From: Salvia splendens
Taxonomy: Eukaryota; Streptophyta; Magnoliopsida; Lamiales; Lamiaceae
DNA length: 64,000 nucleotides
Assembly (NCBI RefSeq): GCF_004379255.2
Contig: NW_024598727.1
Span: 50,131-114,130 of the forward strand
Reading direction: 5' to 3'
Position 1 is the first letter of the stretch. Each line of letters opens with the position of its first letter. Both the position numbers and the translations under genes were made by a program. Of the stretch, positions 33,130 through 43,773 are shown in pieces. The notes beneath the pieces were generated by a model. It was given only the letters and a program-made list of their open reading frames with translations. It made no database searches and had not been told where the DNA came from.

Positions 33130-34596
33130 ATGGCCTTCTTCTTCGAGTGTTTCTTCCTCTCCCTCTCCATAATCCTCCTCTTTGTCTGGTCAAGTCGTCA
33201 CCGGCGAGCCACGTCGCTTCCCACCAACTGGCCGGTGGTGGGAATGGTCCCGGGACTCCTCCTCAACATCCACAGACTCCACGACTACGCAACTGAGCTG
33301 GCAGCCGAATCCGGCGGCACTTTCCAATGGAAAGGCCCTCTGTTCTGCAACATGGACATGCTCCTCACCACCAATCCCGCCAACATTCACCACATCTTCA
33401 GCCGCAACTTCTCCAACTACCCAAAAGGCCCCGAGTTCAACAAGATCTTCGACATCCTCGGCGACGGCATCTTCAACGCCGACTTCCAAATCTGGGAGCT
33501 CCACCGCCGCACCACCCTCTCCTTCTTCACCCACCTCGACTTCTACCCCTTGCTCGAGAATTCCATCTCCGACAAGATCCAACATGACCTTCTCCCTGTC
33601 CTTGACCATTTCTCCCAAGCAGGGACGGATGTCGATTTGCAGGATGTTTTCCAGCGATTCACTTTCGACGGCATTTGCAAGCTGATTTTGAACCACGACC
33701 CGCGAAGCTTGTGTTTGGATATGCCTCTTGTCGCGTGCGAGAAGGCCTTCAACGACGTTGTTGACGCTCTGCTCTACCGCCACATTCTCCCAGAGGGCGT
33801 GTGGCGGCTGCAGAAGCGGCTCGGGATTGGGAAGGAGAGGAAGCTCATGGAAGCTTCTAGAGCCTTCGATGACTTCATCTACCCTTGCGTGGACAGAGCT
33901 GAGGAGGAACCGGATCGCTTCAGCCTGTTAGCATCATTCAAGAAGGAGCTCCAACACATGACTAATCAAAATTCGAAGAAATTCTTGAGGGATACAGCGT
34001 TGAATTTGATGCTTGCTGGCAGAGACACCACCGGCGCGACTCTCACATGGTTTTTCTGGCTAATTAGTCGGCACCCTTCTTCGGAGGCGAAGATCCGGGA
34101 AGAAATCAACAACTGTGGAAGGCGGGTCGATGTTCAAAAATCGCGGGGGATGGTCTATTTACATGGAGCTCTGTGCGAGACGCTCCGGCTGTACCCTCCG
34201 GTGGCATTGGAGCATAAGGCTCCGATGCGACCAGATATTCTGCCGTGTGGGAAGCACCTGGAAGAGAATGCGAAAGTGATCATCTCGTTGTACACGGTGG
34301 GGAGAATGGAGAGTGTGTGGGGGAAGGATTGCCTTGAGTTTAAGCCGGAGAGGTGGATTTCTCCGAGTGGGAAGGTCAAACACGAGGCGTCGTATAAGTT
34401 TCCGGCGTTCAACGCGGGGCCGAGGACGTGCTTGGGGAAGGAGATGGCATTTATACAAATGAAGATGGTGGCGGCAGCGATCTTACAACGCTACCGCGTA
34501 AAGCTTGTGGAGGGTCATGTAGTTTCACCTCGTAACTCTGTCATACTTCAAACTGAACATGGTTTGAAGGTGACTTTGTCCAAGATCATATATTAA
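33130..34596 (+). CDS. Cytochrome P450, CYP96A-like (CYP86 clan), intronless
   Basis: The 488-residue ORF is complete and close to the usual length of about 500. An N-terminal hydrophobic anchor (residues about 2-20) is followed by a basic stretch and the Pro-rich hinge LPTNWPVVGM, so it should sit on the cytosolic face of the ER. Seen motifs: I-helix AGRDTTG (about 295-301), ExxR as ETLR (about 350), FKPERW, and heme-binding FNAGPRTCLG with Cys434 as thiolate ligand. HDYATELA, NYPKGPEFNKIFDILGDGIFN and the overall pattern match CYP96A. Family members hydroxylate very-long-chain substrates; Arabidopsis CYP96A15 is the mid-chain alkane hydroxylase of wax synthesis, but substrate cannot be told from sequence. 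The ATG lies in CCATGGC. No intron is needed, as in many CYP96 genes. The 5' half is strikingly C-rich at third positions. MITEs lie about 370 bp upstream and 320 bp downstream. Confidence 0.93.
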   Translation: MAFFFECFFLSLSIILLFVWSSRHRRATSLPTNWPVVGMVPGLLLNIHRLHDYATELAAESGGTFQWKGPLFCNMDMLLTTNPANIHHIFSRNFSNYPKGPEFNKIFDILGDGIFNADFQIWELHRRTTLSFFTHLDFYPLLENSISDKIQHDLLPVLDHFSQAGTDVDLQDVFQRFTFDGICKLILNHDPRSLCLDMPLVACEKAFNDVVDALLYRHILPEGVWRLQKRLGIGKERKLMEASRAFDDFIYPCVDRAEEEPDRFSLLASFKKELQHMTNQNSKKFLRDTALNLMLAGRDTTGATLTWFFWLISRHPSSEAKIREEINNCGRRVDVQKSRGMVYLHGALCETLRLYPPVALEHKAPMRPDILPCGKHLEENAKVIISLYTVGRMESVWGKDCLEFKPERWISPSGKVKHEASYKFPAFNAGPRTCLGKEMAFIQMKMVAAAILQRYRVKLVEGHVVSPRNSVILQTEHGLKVTLSKIIY

Positions 34597-34916
34597 TCCC
34601 TTACTATCGCAGTTTGTACAATTTAATTACTCCATGTCCATGACTATGAGTTTCGTTGCTTGACTTTTCTGTTTTGAAATTCATTGTTTATGAGAGTATT
34701 AATAAGGACTTATAATTTGTGTTAAGGACATGCCACCCAATTTCTTTTTAGTTTTGTTGCACGCCTTTCCAACCAAAGCCCAAAAGGGACTTGCGTTCCA
34801 CTCACCCTCCCTTAAGCCCAAAAGGCCTTTCTTCTTCTTAAGGGAAACCGGGGAAATGCAATGTGAATGTGACGATGAGACTTAGCTCAGTTGATAAATA
34901 TTTTTCTTTTAATTAA
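34597..34916. other. 3' flank of the P450 gene
   Basis: It should hold the 3' UTR; AATAAG at about 34699 is a weak polyadenylation candidate. GACTTAGCTCAGTTGATAAA (about 34879-34898) looks like a tRNA A-box and could be a SINE remnant, but no B-box follows before the MITE. Confidence 0.4.
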
Positions 34917-34918
34917 TA

Positions 34919-35180
34919 CTCCTTCCGTCTCGCATTAATTGTCAATTTTTGCTATTTTCGTCCGTCCCCTATTAATTGTCCACTTTCACTTTCATTTTTA
35001 CCATAAATGGTAAGTAGGCCTCACATTCCACTAATTTATTTCACTCACATTTTATTATAAAATCAATAAATAAGAGTGAGACTCATATTCCACTAACTTT
35101 TTTAACTCAATTTTCTTTACATTTCTTAAAACTGAACGAACAAAAATGGACAATTAATGGGAGAGTAGTAAGTTAGGGAG
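34919..35180. mobile_element. Stowaway-like MITE downstream of the P450 gene
   Basis: The left end CTCCTTCCGTCTCGCATTAA and a right end with GACAATTAATGGGAGAG and TAGGGAG form an imperfect inverted repeat (TTAATTGTC/GACAATTAA arms). TA lies on both sides (34917-34918 and 35181-35182). Length 262 bp. Confidence 0.75.
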
Positions 35181-35182
35181 TA

Positions 35183-35604
35183 ATTAACAAACTTATCCAA
35201 AACACTGATATTTTTATGTGACTCCAAACCTCGACACATTAGAAGGAAATGGTTTTAACTTCTAACAACTTAATTAGTTTTCCTCATCTTCTCTAAAATA
35301 CTTAATTAATTTTCAAATGATGGATAGTTCTAGTCATAGCTTTCATTAGCCCATTTCTGACTTCTTATTACTTGATTCTTTTTTATTTAAGAGTTAACTA
35401 AATACTCCTACAAAAAAAGAGTGGACATTTTTTTACATATCCGATAAGTATTACACAAAAGTGGGGAGCTAAAATATGTATTTACAAAACTTGTACTGCA
35501 ATTTACACGAGAACTAAATACATTCAAGACACTAAAGCATTAAGACACATGAATGTATATAGATTCACGGTACAACCACTCTAATTAAATTATGTTTTCT
35601 CTGG
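35183..35604. other. Intergenic DNA, no gene seen
   Basis: AT-rich, with no supported ORF or repeat between the MITE and element C. Confidence 0.55.
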
Positions 35605-35609
35605 AATAC

Positions 35610-35942
35610 TGATACGAGCCTTCATCTAGTTAGATATATTAGGGATTTGAATATCTTTTCATATATTATTTTCTTGTTTGGTAAGTTAGGGTTTAGTATT
35701 ATAAATAGGGAAGAATGTAATTATTTTAGGCAGTCAATAAATCTATGAAAATATAATTTTGGCTCAATCGAATTGTCTATCAAGAAACCTCGCTACCCGC
35801 TGCCGACGAGAATCTCTCTCACGCTCAACATCCCTCCTCCGTCAGCCATCGCCGACCCAAATCTCTTGGGCGCTCGACTGCTACGGACTCGTTTCTTGAT
35901 TGTTTCACGGCTCGAACGAATTAAGGAAGATAGTCCTTATCA
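35610..35942 (+). repeat. 5' LTR of element C
   Basis: A 333-bp terminal repeat containing TATAAATAGGG (about 35700) as a likely promoter and AATAAATC (about 35737) as a possible polyadenylation signal. Confidence 0.85.
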
Positions 35943-37650
35943 AACTGGTGTCTTTCATTGGAACTCTCCATGGACGGCAACGCTCAAGTGTAGATTGGTG
36001 ACACATCGCGGCGTTTCAAGGCGGGCGGCCGACGCAGCGAGAGCAACCCACGGCTGCCCCATCACGATACACCGGAGGGCAGCAACGCATAGCCCGCCGC
36101 TGTAGGGGCGGGAAATCTTTCGCCCCAAGACTTGGAGTTGATCATGACACGTTTCGACCGATTGGAATTTCGGTTGGGTTCGATGGATAGGCGCTTTGTT
36201 AAACTGAAGACGCCGCGCATCCCTGACCTGGATCCACCTTATTTTTCAGATGACGCGGACTTGGACAGGCAGCGCTCCCAGCGCCACGGGTGGACTGCCA
36301 ACGAGAATGTTCCCTGGACCTTCAACCACGGCCGGCATGACCGTAGTGGGGATATCCGACACCGGCGTGGAGCTGCCCACAATATAAGCAGCCGAGGGGG
36401 CAGTTTTCCGTAGTTCGGCACGACGACTGCCCCCTATCGGTCGTGCCAGGAGACTCTGCAGAGTTCTAGTTGGGATAGGTTGCCCGATCGGTACACTCGG
36501 GAGTTTGATAGGGGCTTTCGGTGGTACCGGCAACCTACATCGTGGGACCCCCCCATCAACTGCCCCTCCTGTTAGGATCCTCCCGGTAACCGATCAATAC
36601 CGAGCTTCCAGCCCTACGACCCACCACGGTCATGGCGGCCCTCTTGTTGGGAACCACCGCCTCACCGTGCATCGCAAGGATACTCGGATTATGATCAGCC
36701 ACCACCGTGTCTGCCTAGTTGTGGGGATATACCCAGGCGACAAACCGATCACTTTCGGCAGCAGCGCAGCCCACGCCCGGGCACACAACCTTGGCACCCT
36801 AATCGCCCGGCGTTTGATTCACCTAGTCACCAACGTTCGATGTTTCTTGTTTCTTGTGAAGAGAAGCAGTTGGGAGTTGATGGTGATTCAGATGTGTTAA
36901 ATCAAGTGTACTTGCGGCTCAACAGGATGAAATTAGTTGATGAAGAAGTTTGTTATGAAACAGTAGGGATTCCAAGCAGCCATTCTTCAAGCCTTGATCA
37001 CGAGGGTGCTCATCCAACAATGAAACCAACCGATTCCTTGAATTGGAGGGGTAGTTTTCTTGATATGGTTGATGAATCAAAATCATCCATATTAGATGAT
37101 AATCGTGATAAGGCCATTTATAATGATGATGAGTTAATAGAGATGGAGCATCAATCTAGCAAAGGTAGAGATGTCAGACTCGGAGACCAACAAGTTTAAT
37201 CTTTTGTGGAAATCTGCCCACCGCGCAACCCCGATATGAGTACAGAGAAGGAGGGAAAGGCATTGTTGAACGATGTAGAGGAGGACGATTCCACTAATGA
37301 AGTGAAGAAGGTCGTCGCCTCACTTAATGTTGTTCAAGCGCCATCCAATAATGTTGTTGGAAATTGTTGGAGCAATAAAGGAGATGGTGCTTACACCGGT
37401 TTGCCCGTCATTGCTTGTGTCGGTGATGTACCAAGTATGAGTCATCGATCAACATCGCTCGACACCGATGCAAGTTTGATCCCTCTGCGCAATGACTCAC
37501 CATATTTGAGCATTCTTGGAGGTGATAAAGGAAGGCATTCAGTTGTTCGATATGTGTTTGATCCAGGAGGAAATGCCTCAACCAAAATTTTGCTTTCAAC
37601 TCTCGTCCTTGGTTCGTGGTTTCCACCTTGAGGACAAGGTAGTTTTAACC
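35943..37650 (+). pseudogene. Interior of element C: decayed gag-like and unassigned coding remnants
   Basis: A short frame at 36132-36413 starts MELIMTRFDRLEFRLGSMDRRF and continues with acidic and Arg-rich sequence, like the N-terminus of gypsy Gag proteins. Two later frames (36840-37199 and 37206-37631) contain Asp/Glu- and Ser-rich sequence with no recognised domain. The last ends beside CTTGAGGACAAGG, a motif often found just upstream of the PPT in gypsy elements. Stops and frame changes are frequent; no protease, RT, RNase H or integrase motif was found. Confidence 0.45.
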
Positions 37651-37660
37651 GTGGGGGAGT
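37651..37660 (+). other. Polypurine tract of element C
   Basis: GTGGGGGAGT directly precedes the 3' LTR start TGATAC. This is the usual gypsy-type site from which plus-strand DNA synthesis starts, and it contrasts with elements A, E and F. Confidence 0.75.
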
Positions 37661-37993
37661 TGATACTAGCCTTCATCTAGTTAGATATATTAGGGATTTG
37701 AATATCTTTCCATATATTATTTTCTTGTTTGGTAAGTTAGGGTTTAGTGTTATAAATAGGGAAGAATGTAATTATTTTAGGCAATCAATAAATCTATGAA
37801 AATATAATTTTGGCTCAATCGAATTGTCTATCAAGAAACCTCGCTACCCGCTGCCGACGAGAATCTCTCTCGCGCTCAGCATCCCTCCTCCGTCAGCCAT
37901 CGCCGACCCAAATCTCTTGGGCGCTCGACTGCTACGGACTCGTTTCTTGATTGTTTCACGGCTCGAACGAATTAAGGAAAATAGTCCTTATCA
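37661..37993 (+). repeat. 3' LTR of element C
   Basis: Same length as the 5' LTR and nearly identical, followed by GATAC. Confidence 0.85.
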
Positions 37994-37998
37994 GATAC

Positions 37999-38404
37999 CA
38001 ACCGCCAACTGCCTTGTCTGTCCTCCGATTTACTGGTTTCGACCCCTACCACACTTGATGTCTCTCTCGCTTTTCATCCCACCATTCCGGGCATCCATTG
38101 CCCATTGTGTCAAATTAAATCCAGAATTGGTTGCCAGGTTCAAGATTTAAAATCCATGACAATTCTTTTCACTCTTGACTATTCTGACTCTGTCGTGGGA
38201 ATTGAGAATAACTACCGCGAGATATGATATGCTTGAAAATTTGTAGGGAGACTATATGTGAATTACAGGCTCAGGTGTGATAATATCTCGATCTTAGATA
38301 TCACTCTAGTAAATCGACAATATTATATAGTCTTAGTTTATTAAATTGGCAAAATACTAAAATTCCACAAATCCCTAATCTTGTGCAAATTCCACCCGAA
38401 ATAA
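37999..38404. other. Intergenic DNA, no gene seen
   Basis: No supported feature between element C and the MULE end. Confidence 0.5.
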
Positions 38405-38640
38405 AAAGGGGTAATTGCTTTTAAAGTCACGAACTTTCCAAGAATTCCGTTTTTTTCCACGAACTTTAAAATGTTCCTGTAATGTCAGAAACTTTATAGT
38501 CGGTTGCCGTTTTCCCATGTCGGGTTTTCTGGCAGTGTAGGTCGCCACGTGAATTATTTTTCTGACTTGACAATGACATGGTAAATTATTATTTTTGTTT
38601 TACTTCCCCAAGCTTAACCTAATTTCTAGCTTAACCTAAT
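38405..38640 (+). mobile_element. Left terminal region of a MULE
   Basis: GGGTAATTGCTTTTAAAGTC, then CACGAACTTT twice, GTCAGAAACTTTATAGTC and CATGTCGGGTTTTCTGGCAG. This pattern of repeated CACGAACTTT words and the CCGGCAG-type sequence is familiar from long MULE terminal inverted repeats in plants. The opposite end was not found before element D, so the element is truncated on the right or its right end has diverged. Confidence 0.6.
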
Positions 38641-38759
38641 TTTACCTCCACAAGTTTCTAACTTCACGCCGCTACACATGCGAAGAACTGAGAGAGAACA
38701 ATTGTTTACGCCGACCACCACAGACCACGACGACCGACGACTCTTAGCCGCCGACCACG

Positions 38760-41530
38760 ATGGACGACGTCCATGAAACGACGCCGTCGTGCAGCACGAG
38801 CAGCACAGGAGACGCAAAAGGATTGCAGCAGCGATTCACCTTCCATGGCTCCGAACCCGTAAGTCTCTCCCACCCCCATTCACTGGAAATTTTTGTTCCC
38901 CCTTGTGTTTATGTTTACATATTGTTGGTCCCACAGTAGTGGAATCTGAATATATTTATGACATTGTCCCATTTACATAGATAAAAGGCGACATTTTTGG
39001 GGAATATTATCATATTCTTTTAAGGCGTGCTACTGCCCCCCATCTATTTGGCCCCATTCACATCGTTTTTCTTGATATTTTTCGGATTCTATAACATTTT
39101 GGCTACTGCCCCATACAAAGTGCTACTGCCCTGTCGATTTTTTGCTTATTTTAATTGTAATTTTGCTTTTTTAACCATACCAGGAAGCCATTTGACATTG
39201 TTTTTCATAATGGAGGAACTTTTATTCTTGATGGGATGTTTGAGAAATATATAGGCCAGGAAAGGTCGGTAGCAAGTGGGTTTGATCCAGATAGGTTTGG
39301 CTTCTTTAATATAGTGGATGAACTGAAGAAGTTAGGGTTTGAGAGGTGGAGTAGGTTTTCCTTTGAGAAGCCATGGTCAGTATACCATGTGCATATAAAA
39401 GATGATGCTGAGGTTATGCAAATGATATCACTTATAAGCTAAGTGAGAACACGAATTTGTAATGTTCATGTTGTGGATGTGAGGAAGTGTGAGGAGGAGC
39501 AGCTTGTGGGAGACAATTCTATCGGCAGTGAAGTAGTGTGCTTGACAGTATGGGCGGTGAAGGCATGGAGCGAAGTGTTATTGAATCCATCAGACAATCG
39601 AAGGTTGAGTCTGTTGTGAAAAGCAACTATCAGTATACAACAAGGAAGAAGGAAACTGCTATGAATGATGGGAATATGAAAAGTTTGTTGAAAAGTCTGT
39701 GGATAAGCGTGTTCAAAAGAGTGTGTGCCAATCTGTGAAGAAGTCAGTTGTTGAACATGTGAGTAATTATTCGACATCCCATGTCAATGCATCTTTCACT
39801 GAATCTGTTGGCGAAGGGGCAGGTGAGGGCATGGGAGCTGGAGCTGGTGAGGACGTGGGAGATGGAACAGATGTGGCCATGGGAGAGGGAGTAGGAGAGG
39901 TAGATGCAGATATGGGAGAGGGAGTAGGGGAGGCAGATGCGGGACTATTTGATGACAATGGTGATGATGATGGGAGTTATATACCATCGTGTGGAGAGGA
40001 TGAAACATACGATGACATGGATGCTGAGGAGTTAGTATCTGATGATGAAGAATACACACAAGGAAGGAGGAAAGTAAAAGAAAAGAAGATATTTGTTATA
40101 ATTGATGATATGTTGCTGGGGATAGACGATGGAGGTTTGAAGAGTGACTATATATCTGAGTACGAGAATTCTGAAGAAGATAATATATACTCTGACTCAA
40201 CAGATTTTGAAGATGAAGGTAGACGAAGGAGGGACAAATAGCTAAGGTGATGTATGATCCAAGGTATGACCGTAAGACACTGAAATTCAGTGTGGGAATG
40301 TGGTTTGTGGATGGTTTTCAAGCTAGCGAGCATTGACAGATAATGCAGTGGAGAATGGATGGCAAATTCATTTCAAAAGGGCAGATAAGAAACAATTTGA
40401 ATCTGTTTGTCAAAAGCCTTGCGTTTGGTTTTGTTCTGGAAGTCTGTCTCAGAAGAAATGTGTTGTGGTAATTAAAAGACTAGAGGGTGTTCACACTTGT
40501 CCCAGACCTATGAGGAATAAGATTGTGACCTCTTCTTTGATTGCTAGGAAATATTTACAAGTCTTTAGGCTTAGACCAACACTTACTTGTAAAGATTTGG
40601 GAAGGGACCTAATGGAGAGGTATGCATTTGATGCAACAAAGTGGCGGTTGTATCATGCTTAAAGGAAGGCCATTGATATGTTGGTGGGAACTGTTGAGGA
40701 TCATTACGCAAAGTTGAGGAGCTATACACTGGAGTTAGGCAAATCTGGCATAGAGGGCAGGTTCGAACTTCATGTGAATGTGGGATCTTGTTGTCGGCAG
40801 TTGGCACGGATGGTAACAATCAGATGTATCCTATAGCATGTGCAGTGGTTGAAGTCAAGAATGAGGTGTGCTGGAGTTGGTTTGGTAACATTCTAACTCT
40901 GGAGTTGAACTAGGAGACAGAGAGGGAATTACAATCATAAGTGATCAACAAAAGGTACGGTGAAATTCATTTTATTTCAGTTTTTAATGATAGGGACTTG
41001 AGAATGCAGTGAAGGATCTTCTTCTAATGGTTGAGTATAAGAATTGTGCAAGACATATCTACGCAAATTGGAAGAAAACTCACAAAGGGCCAGCACTGAA
41101 GCAGCTTTTCTAGAAGTTAGTTAGAAGCACGTATATGGAGGAGTATGATAGTGCATGCCACGAGTTAGAGAAGGAAAATGGGCAGGGTTATGCTCATTTG
41201 ATGGACAAGAATCCTAGCAGATTCTGTAAGACCTTTCTAACTCCGATCCAATGTTCTGATGCAATTCTAAACAACGTATGTGAATGTTTCAAATCCTATA
41301 TTCTTGACGTGAGGAGTAAACATATAATAGATATGCTTGAAGAAATTAGAACTACATTGATGGAGAGGTTGTATAGAAAAAATGTTGAAATTGAGAGTGC
41401 TGAGAGGAGTTCAAGCATATGTCCAAAAATAAGGAAAAAAATGAAGCTATGGTTTATAAGAGTAGGGGGAAAATTCGATGTTAAACACTTTCAGGACATA
41501 TTTGTAGTTACTCCTACATTGAGGAAGTGT
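38760..41530 (+). pseudogene. Decayed MuDR-type (MULE) transposase
   Basis: The coding remnant runs in pieces. A first exon-like frame starts at ATG 38760 and ends at a GTAAGT donor (about 38859). A likely acceptor lies at 39181-39183, followed by FDIVFHNGGTFILDG and the N-terminal MULE domain (to 39442). An acidic Gly/Asp/Glu-rich region follows (about 39780-40240), then a MuDR-like segment (YDPRYDRKTLKFSVGM, about 40255), HTCPRPMRNKIVTSSLIA and RPTLTCKDLG (about 40490-40620), and DDE transposase-core pieces: GTDGNNQMYPIACAVVE, then ISDQQK, NCARHIYANWKK and CECFKSYILD. It stops being recognisable in the SWIM-type zinc region near 41520. Stops (near 40660, 40910 and 41112) and a gap before the core show it is inactive. 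The protein would cut the element at its terminal repeats. Confidence 0.8.
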
Positions 41531-41669
41531 AGGAGTAAATCCAGATTCTGTCTACAAACCATTTTATTCACCATTTCAACAATACAACCATTTCATGCTG
41601 TGTACTTAATTGTTCAAACTTCAACCATTCAATTATCATCCAAACATTCTAAGATAAACAATATAAGCT

Positions 41670-41956
41670 TAGCTAAATGGCAGATTCAACAAGTAGCGCA
41701 TATTCAACAAATGTCATATATACACAAATTCAACTAATAGCAGATTCAACAAGTTGCATTCAACTAATGGCAGATTCCAAAATCGCATGTTGCATTCAGA
41801 TAATGGCAGATTTAACTAATTGCAGATTCAACAAGTTGCATTCAACTAATGGCAGATTCAACAATCGCATGTTGCATTCAGATAATGGCATATTCTACTA
41901 ATGGCAGATTCAACAAGTTTCATTCAACTAATGGCAGATTCAAATTCAACTAATAG
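41670..41956 (+). repeat. Minisatellite of GGCAGATTCAACAAGTTGCATTC-like words
   Basis: Words such as GGCAGATTCAACAAG, TTGCATTCAACTAAT and CGCATGTTGCATTCAGATAAT recur irregularly about a dozen times over 285 bp with a basic period near 23-30. It begins shortly after the MULE remnant and ends at element D's LTR. Not a CRISPR array: it has no regular spacers and is in a plant genome. Confidence 0.75.
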
Positions 41957-41961
41957 CATAT

Positions 41962-43670
41962 TGATTGGGCTCGTTTCAAGCATGGTTTAATGGTGGTTAA
42001 CATACTAATTGGGGATTTGATGCAAGAAATAGTGGAGATTTAAGTGTGCAGGAACTGAAAAGCAACGAAGTGGTAGTGTGTAGTGATCGAGTGGTGCAGA
42101 AGGCAAAAATGACCCAGAATTGGGACAAACTGATCAAGAGAGTGAGATGACCATGCTGAGTAGCTGTACAAACTGATCAAGAGAGCAAGATGACCATGCC
42201 GAGTAGCTGTGCAAGCTGATCAAGAGAGTCCAAACACAATGGAGTTGCGAAAGGATGAGTTAGTTGAGAGAGAAAGAAGGAGTGCCCGTTTCAGCAAGGG
42301 TATTAATGCCAAATCATGATCTTGCCCTAGGGATTGGTGCCCAAGCCGTCCTATAAATAGAGGCAGAAATTGTGAAGAAAGTCATAATCTCTCGCCTCGG
42401 ATTACCTGCGATCAGGAGGAAACTAATCTTCGCCATACACACCACGTAGTTAGCAGCAATGGAGCAAGGAGGTTAGATAGCAGCTGGATTCAAAGTTCTA
42501 CCGCAACAACACTCTTTTTTTCCTCATCTTGGAGGGAGAGAGCCTAGTATAGAAAGAAACTTTTGTTCATTCATGTTTTCTTAAGCTCCGAGGAGCAGCT
42601 ACAATCATCTCAATTTGTTTCCGCTCTTGTTTTCATGATGCACGTTTGAACCTACTGTTATTTCTCAAGTTTTTTTCGTAGTTAAACTTTTGTTGCAAGT
42701 TTATTTTGTCGATTAAATCGTGAATCTGAGTTTTCCTTTGTTGTTTTGATTCTGGAATTATGAGAAATGTTCGGTGTTTGATTATGGAATCTGAGTTTTG
42801 TTTCTGATGTTTGTTTATTTGTATCTGTAGTTTCATAGTTTGATTTTGTTCTGTTCATGCTCGGTGATGTTTGATTAATGTTTGATTGCTAAGATCTAGG
42901 TTCGTAGCGTTCTGATCATTGTTTTATGTCTTAGTTTTAGCCGTTCTTAGCAAGATTTACGTCGGATCTAAGGTTTCATATGTCAGCTTGCATGAAACTA
43001 GAGTAGTTACCGTCGATCTGCCTTTGATTCGTTTAAATTGCATGGATTTAATGTTGATTAGCTTGATTTCCTGTTTTATGCTATGTGTTCTGTTTAGATC
43101 TACTTTAGTTGATTAGCTAGTCTCATTTTGGTTTGTTGGAGGAGAAGAAGATCGTAGTTAGTTAGTGTAGCAGTCTCTGTCACCTTTTGCTTGTTTCAGC
43201 TTTATTTTGCAGCACTTTTCTTAAGTCAGTGGTCCCGTCTACTTTATGCAGTGTACCTTCAAATTGTTGAGTTTAGTTGATCAGTTGGACGCAACAAGAG
43301 GTCAGCCAGTTTTAAGAGTAGTCTAGCTTAAGTTGATCAGTTAGGTAGAAGTCAGCTCAAGTAGTCCAGTCCAGTACATTTAACTTAACCCACTCCTAAA
43401 GCGTGGCGGCAGCCAATATTCCAAATATCCCAAATACAAGTCAAGACACCTTCATCTCTGTGGGATTCAACCTTTACATCCCTTGACTAGTTAATATTAT
43501 TGCGAGTTAAGGTCTTGAAAACAGTTCTCGTTCTGGTTTGCGCACCCGACGACAAGTGGATTGTCTAGGAGTTGTCTTGATCAGTTGGTCAGCGTCTTCT
43601 TGATCAATCTGCGTTTATTTGCTATTTCAATTTGAGTGAGAACCAACACTTGAATAAAACCTAGCTTTCA
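41962..43670 (+). repeat. 5' LTR of element D
   Basis: It begins TGATTGGGCTCGTTTCAAGC, close to the E LTR start (TGATAAGGCTCGTTTCATGC), and ends GCTTTCA two bases before the PBS. Length 1709 bp. TATAAATAG lies at 42352-42360. The U5 phrase TCTCTGTGGGATTCAACC (about 43455) is shared with other LTRs here. Only one copy lies in the window, so the left boundary rests on similarity, not on a paired LTR. Confidence 0.7.
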
Positions 43671-43672
43671 AA

Positions 43673-43690
43673 TGGCGCCGTTGCCGGGGA
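43673..43690 (+). other. Primer-binding site of element D (tRNA-Asp type)
   Basis: TGGCGCCGTTGCCGGGGA, two bases after the LTR. Confidence 0.92.
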
Positions 43691-43773
43691 TGAATGGCAT
43701 TTTACATACATGTGGTTGAGATATCTTGGTGTATATAGTTTTGATTATTCTTTATTTCATTTTTTTACAGTTT

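Larger units (their letters stand above)
35610..37993 (+). mobile_element. Element C: small non-autonomous LTR retrotransposon
   Basis: Two 333-bp LTRs (35610-35942 and 37661-37993) start TGATAC and end CTTATCA, differing at about seven positions. The flanks AATAC (35605-35609) and GATAC (37994-37998) look like a 5-bp duplication with one mismatch. A primer-binding-site candidate TGGTGTCTTTCATTGG begins three bases after the 5' LTR, and a polypurine tract GTGGGGGAGT (37651-37660) touches the 3' LTR. The 1.7-kb interior lacks RT or integrase, so it would depend on a partner. Orientation follows from the PBS and PPT. Confidence 0.88.

Noticed and set aside
33190..33783. Long minus-strand ORF opposite the P450 5' half
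   Set aside because: It is a shadow of the C-rich codon use in the real gene, with low-complexity Glu/Val content and no domain.
39767..40059. Minus-strand Pro/Ser/His-rich ORFs
   Set aside because: Antisense shadow of the acidic Gly/Asp/Glu-rich region of the MULE transposase remnant.
41670..41956. Possible CRISPR-like array
   Set aside because: Irregular period, no unique spacers of constant length and plant context; it is a minisatellite.
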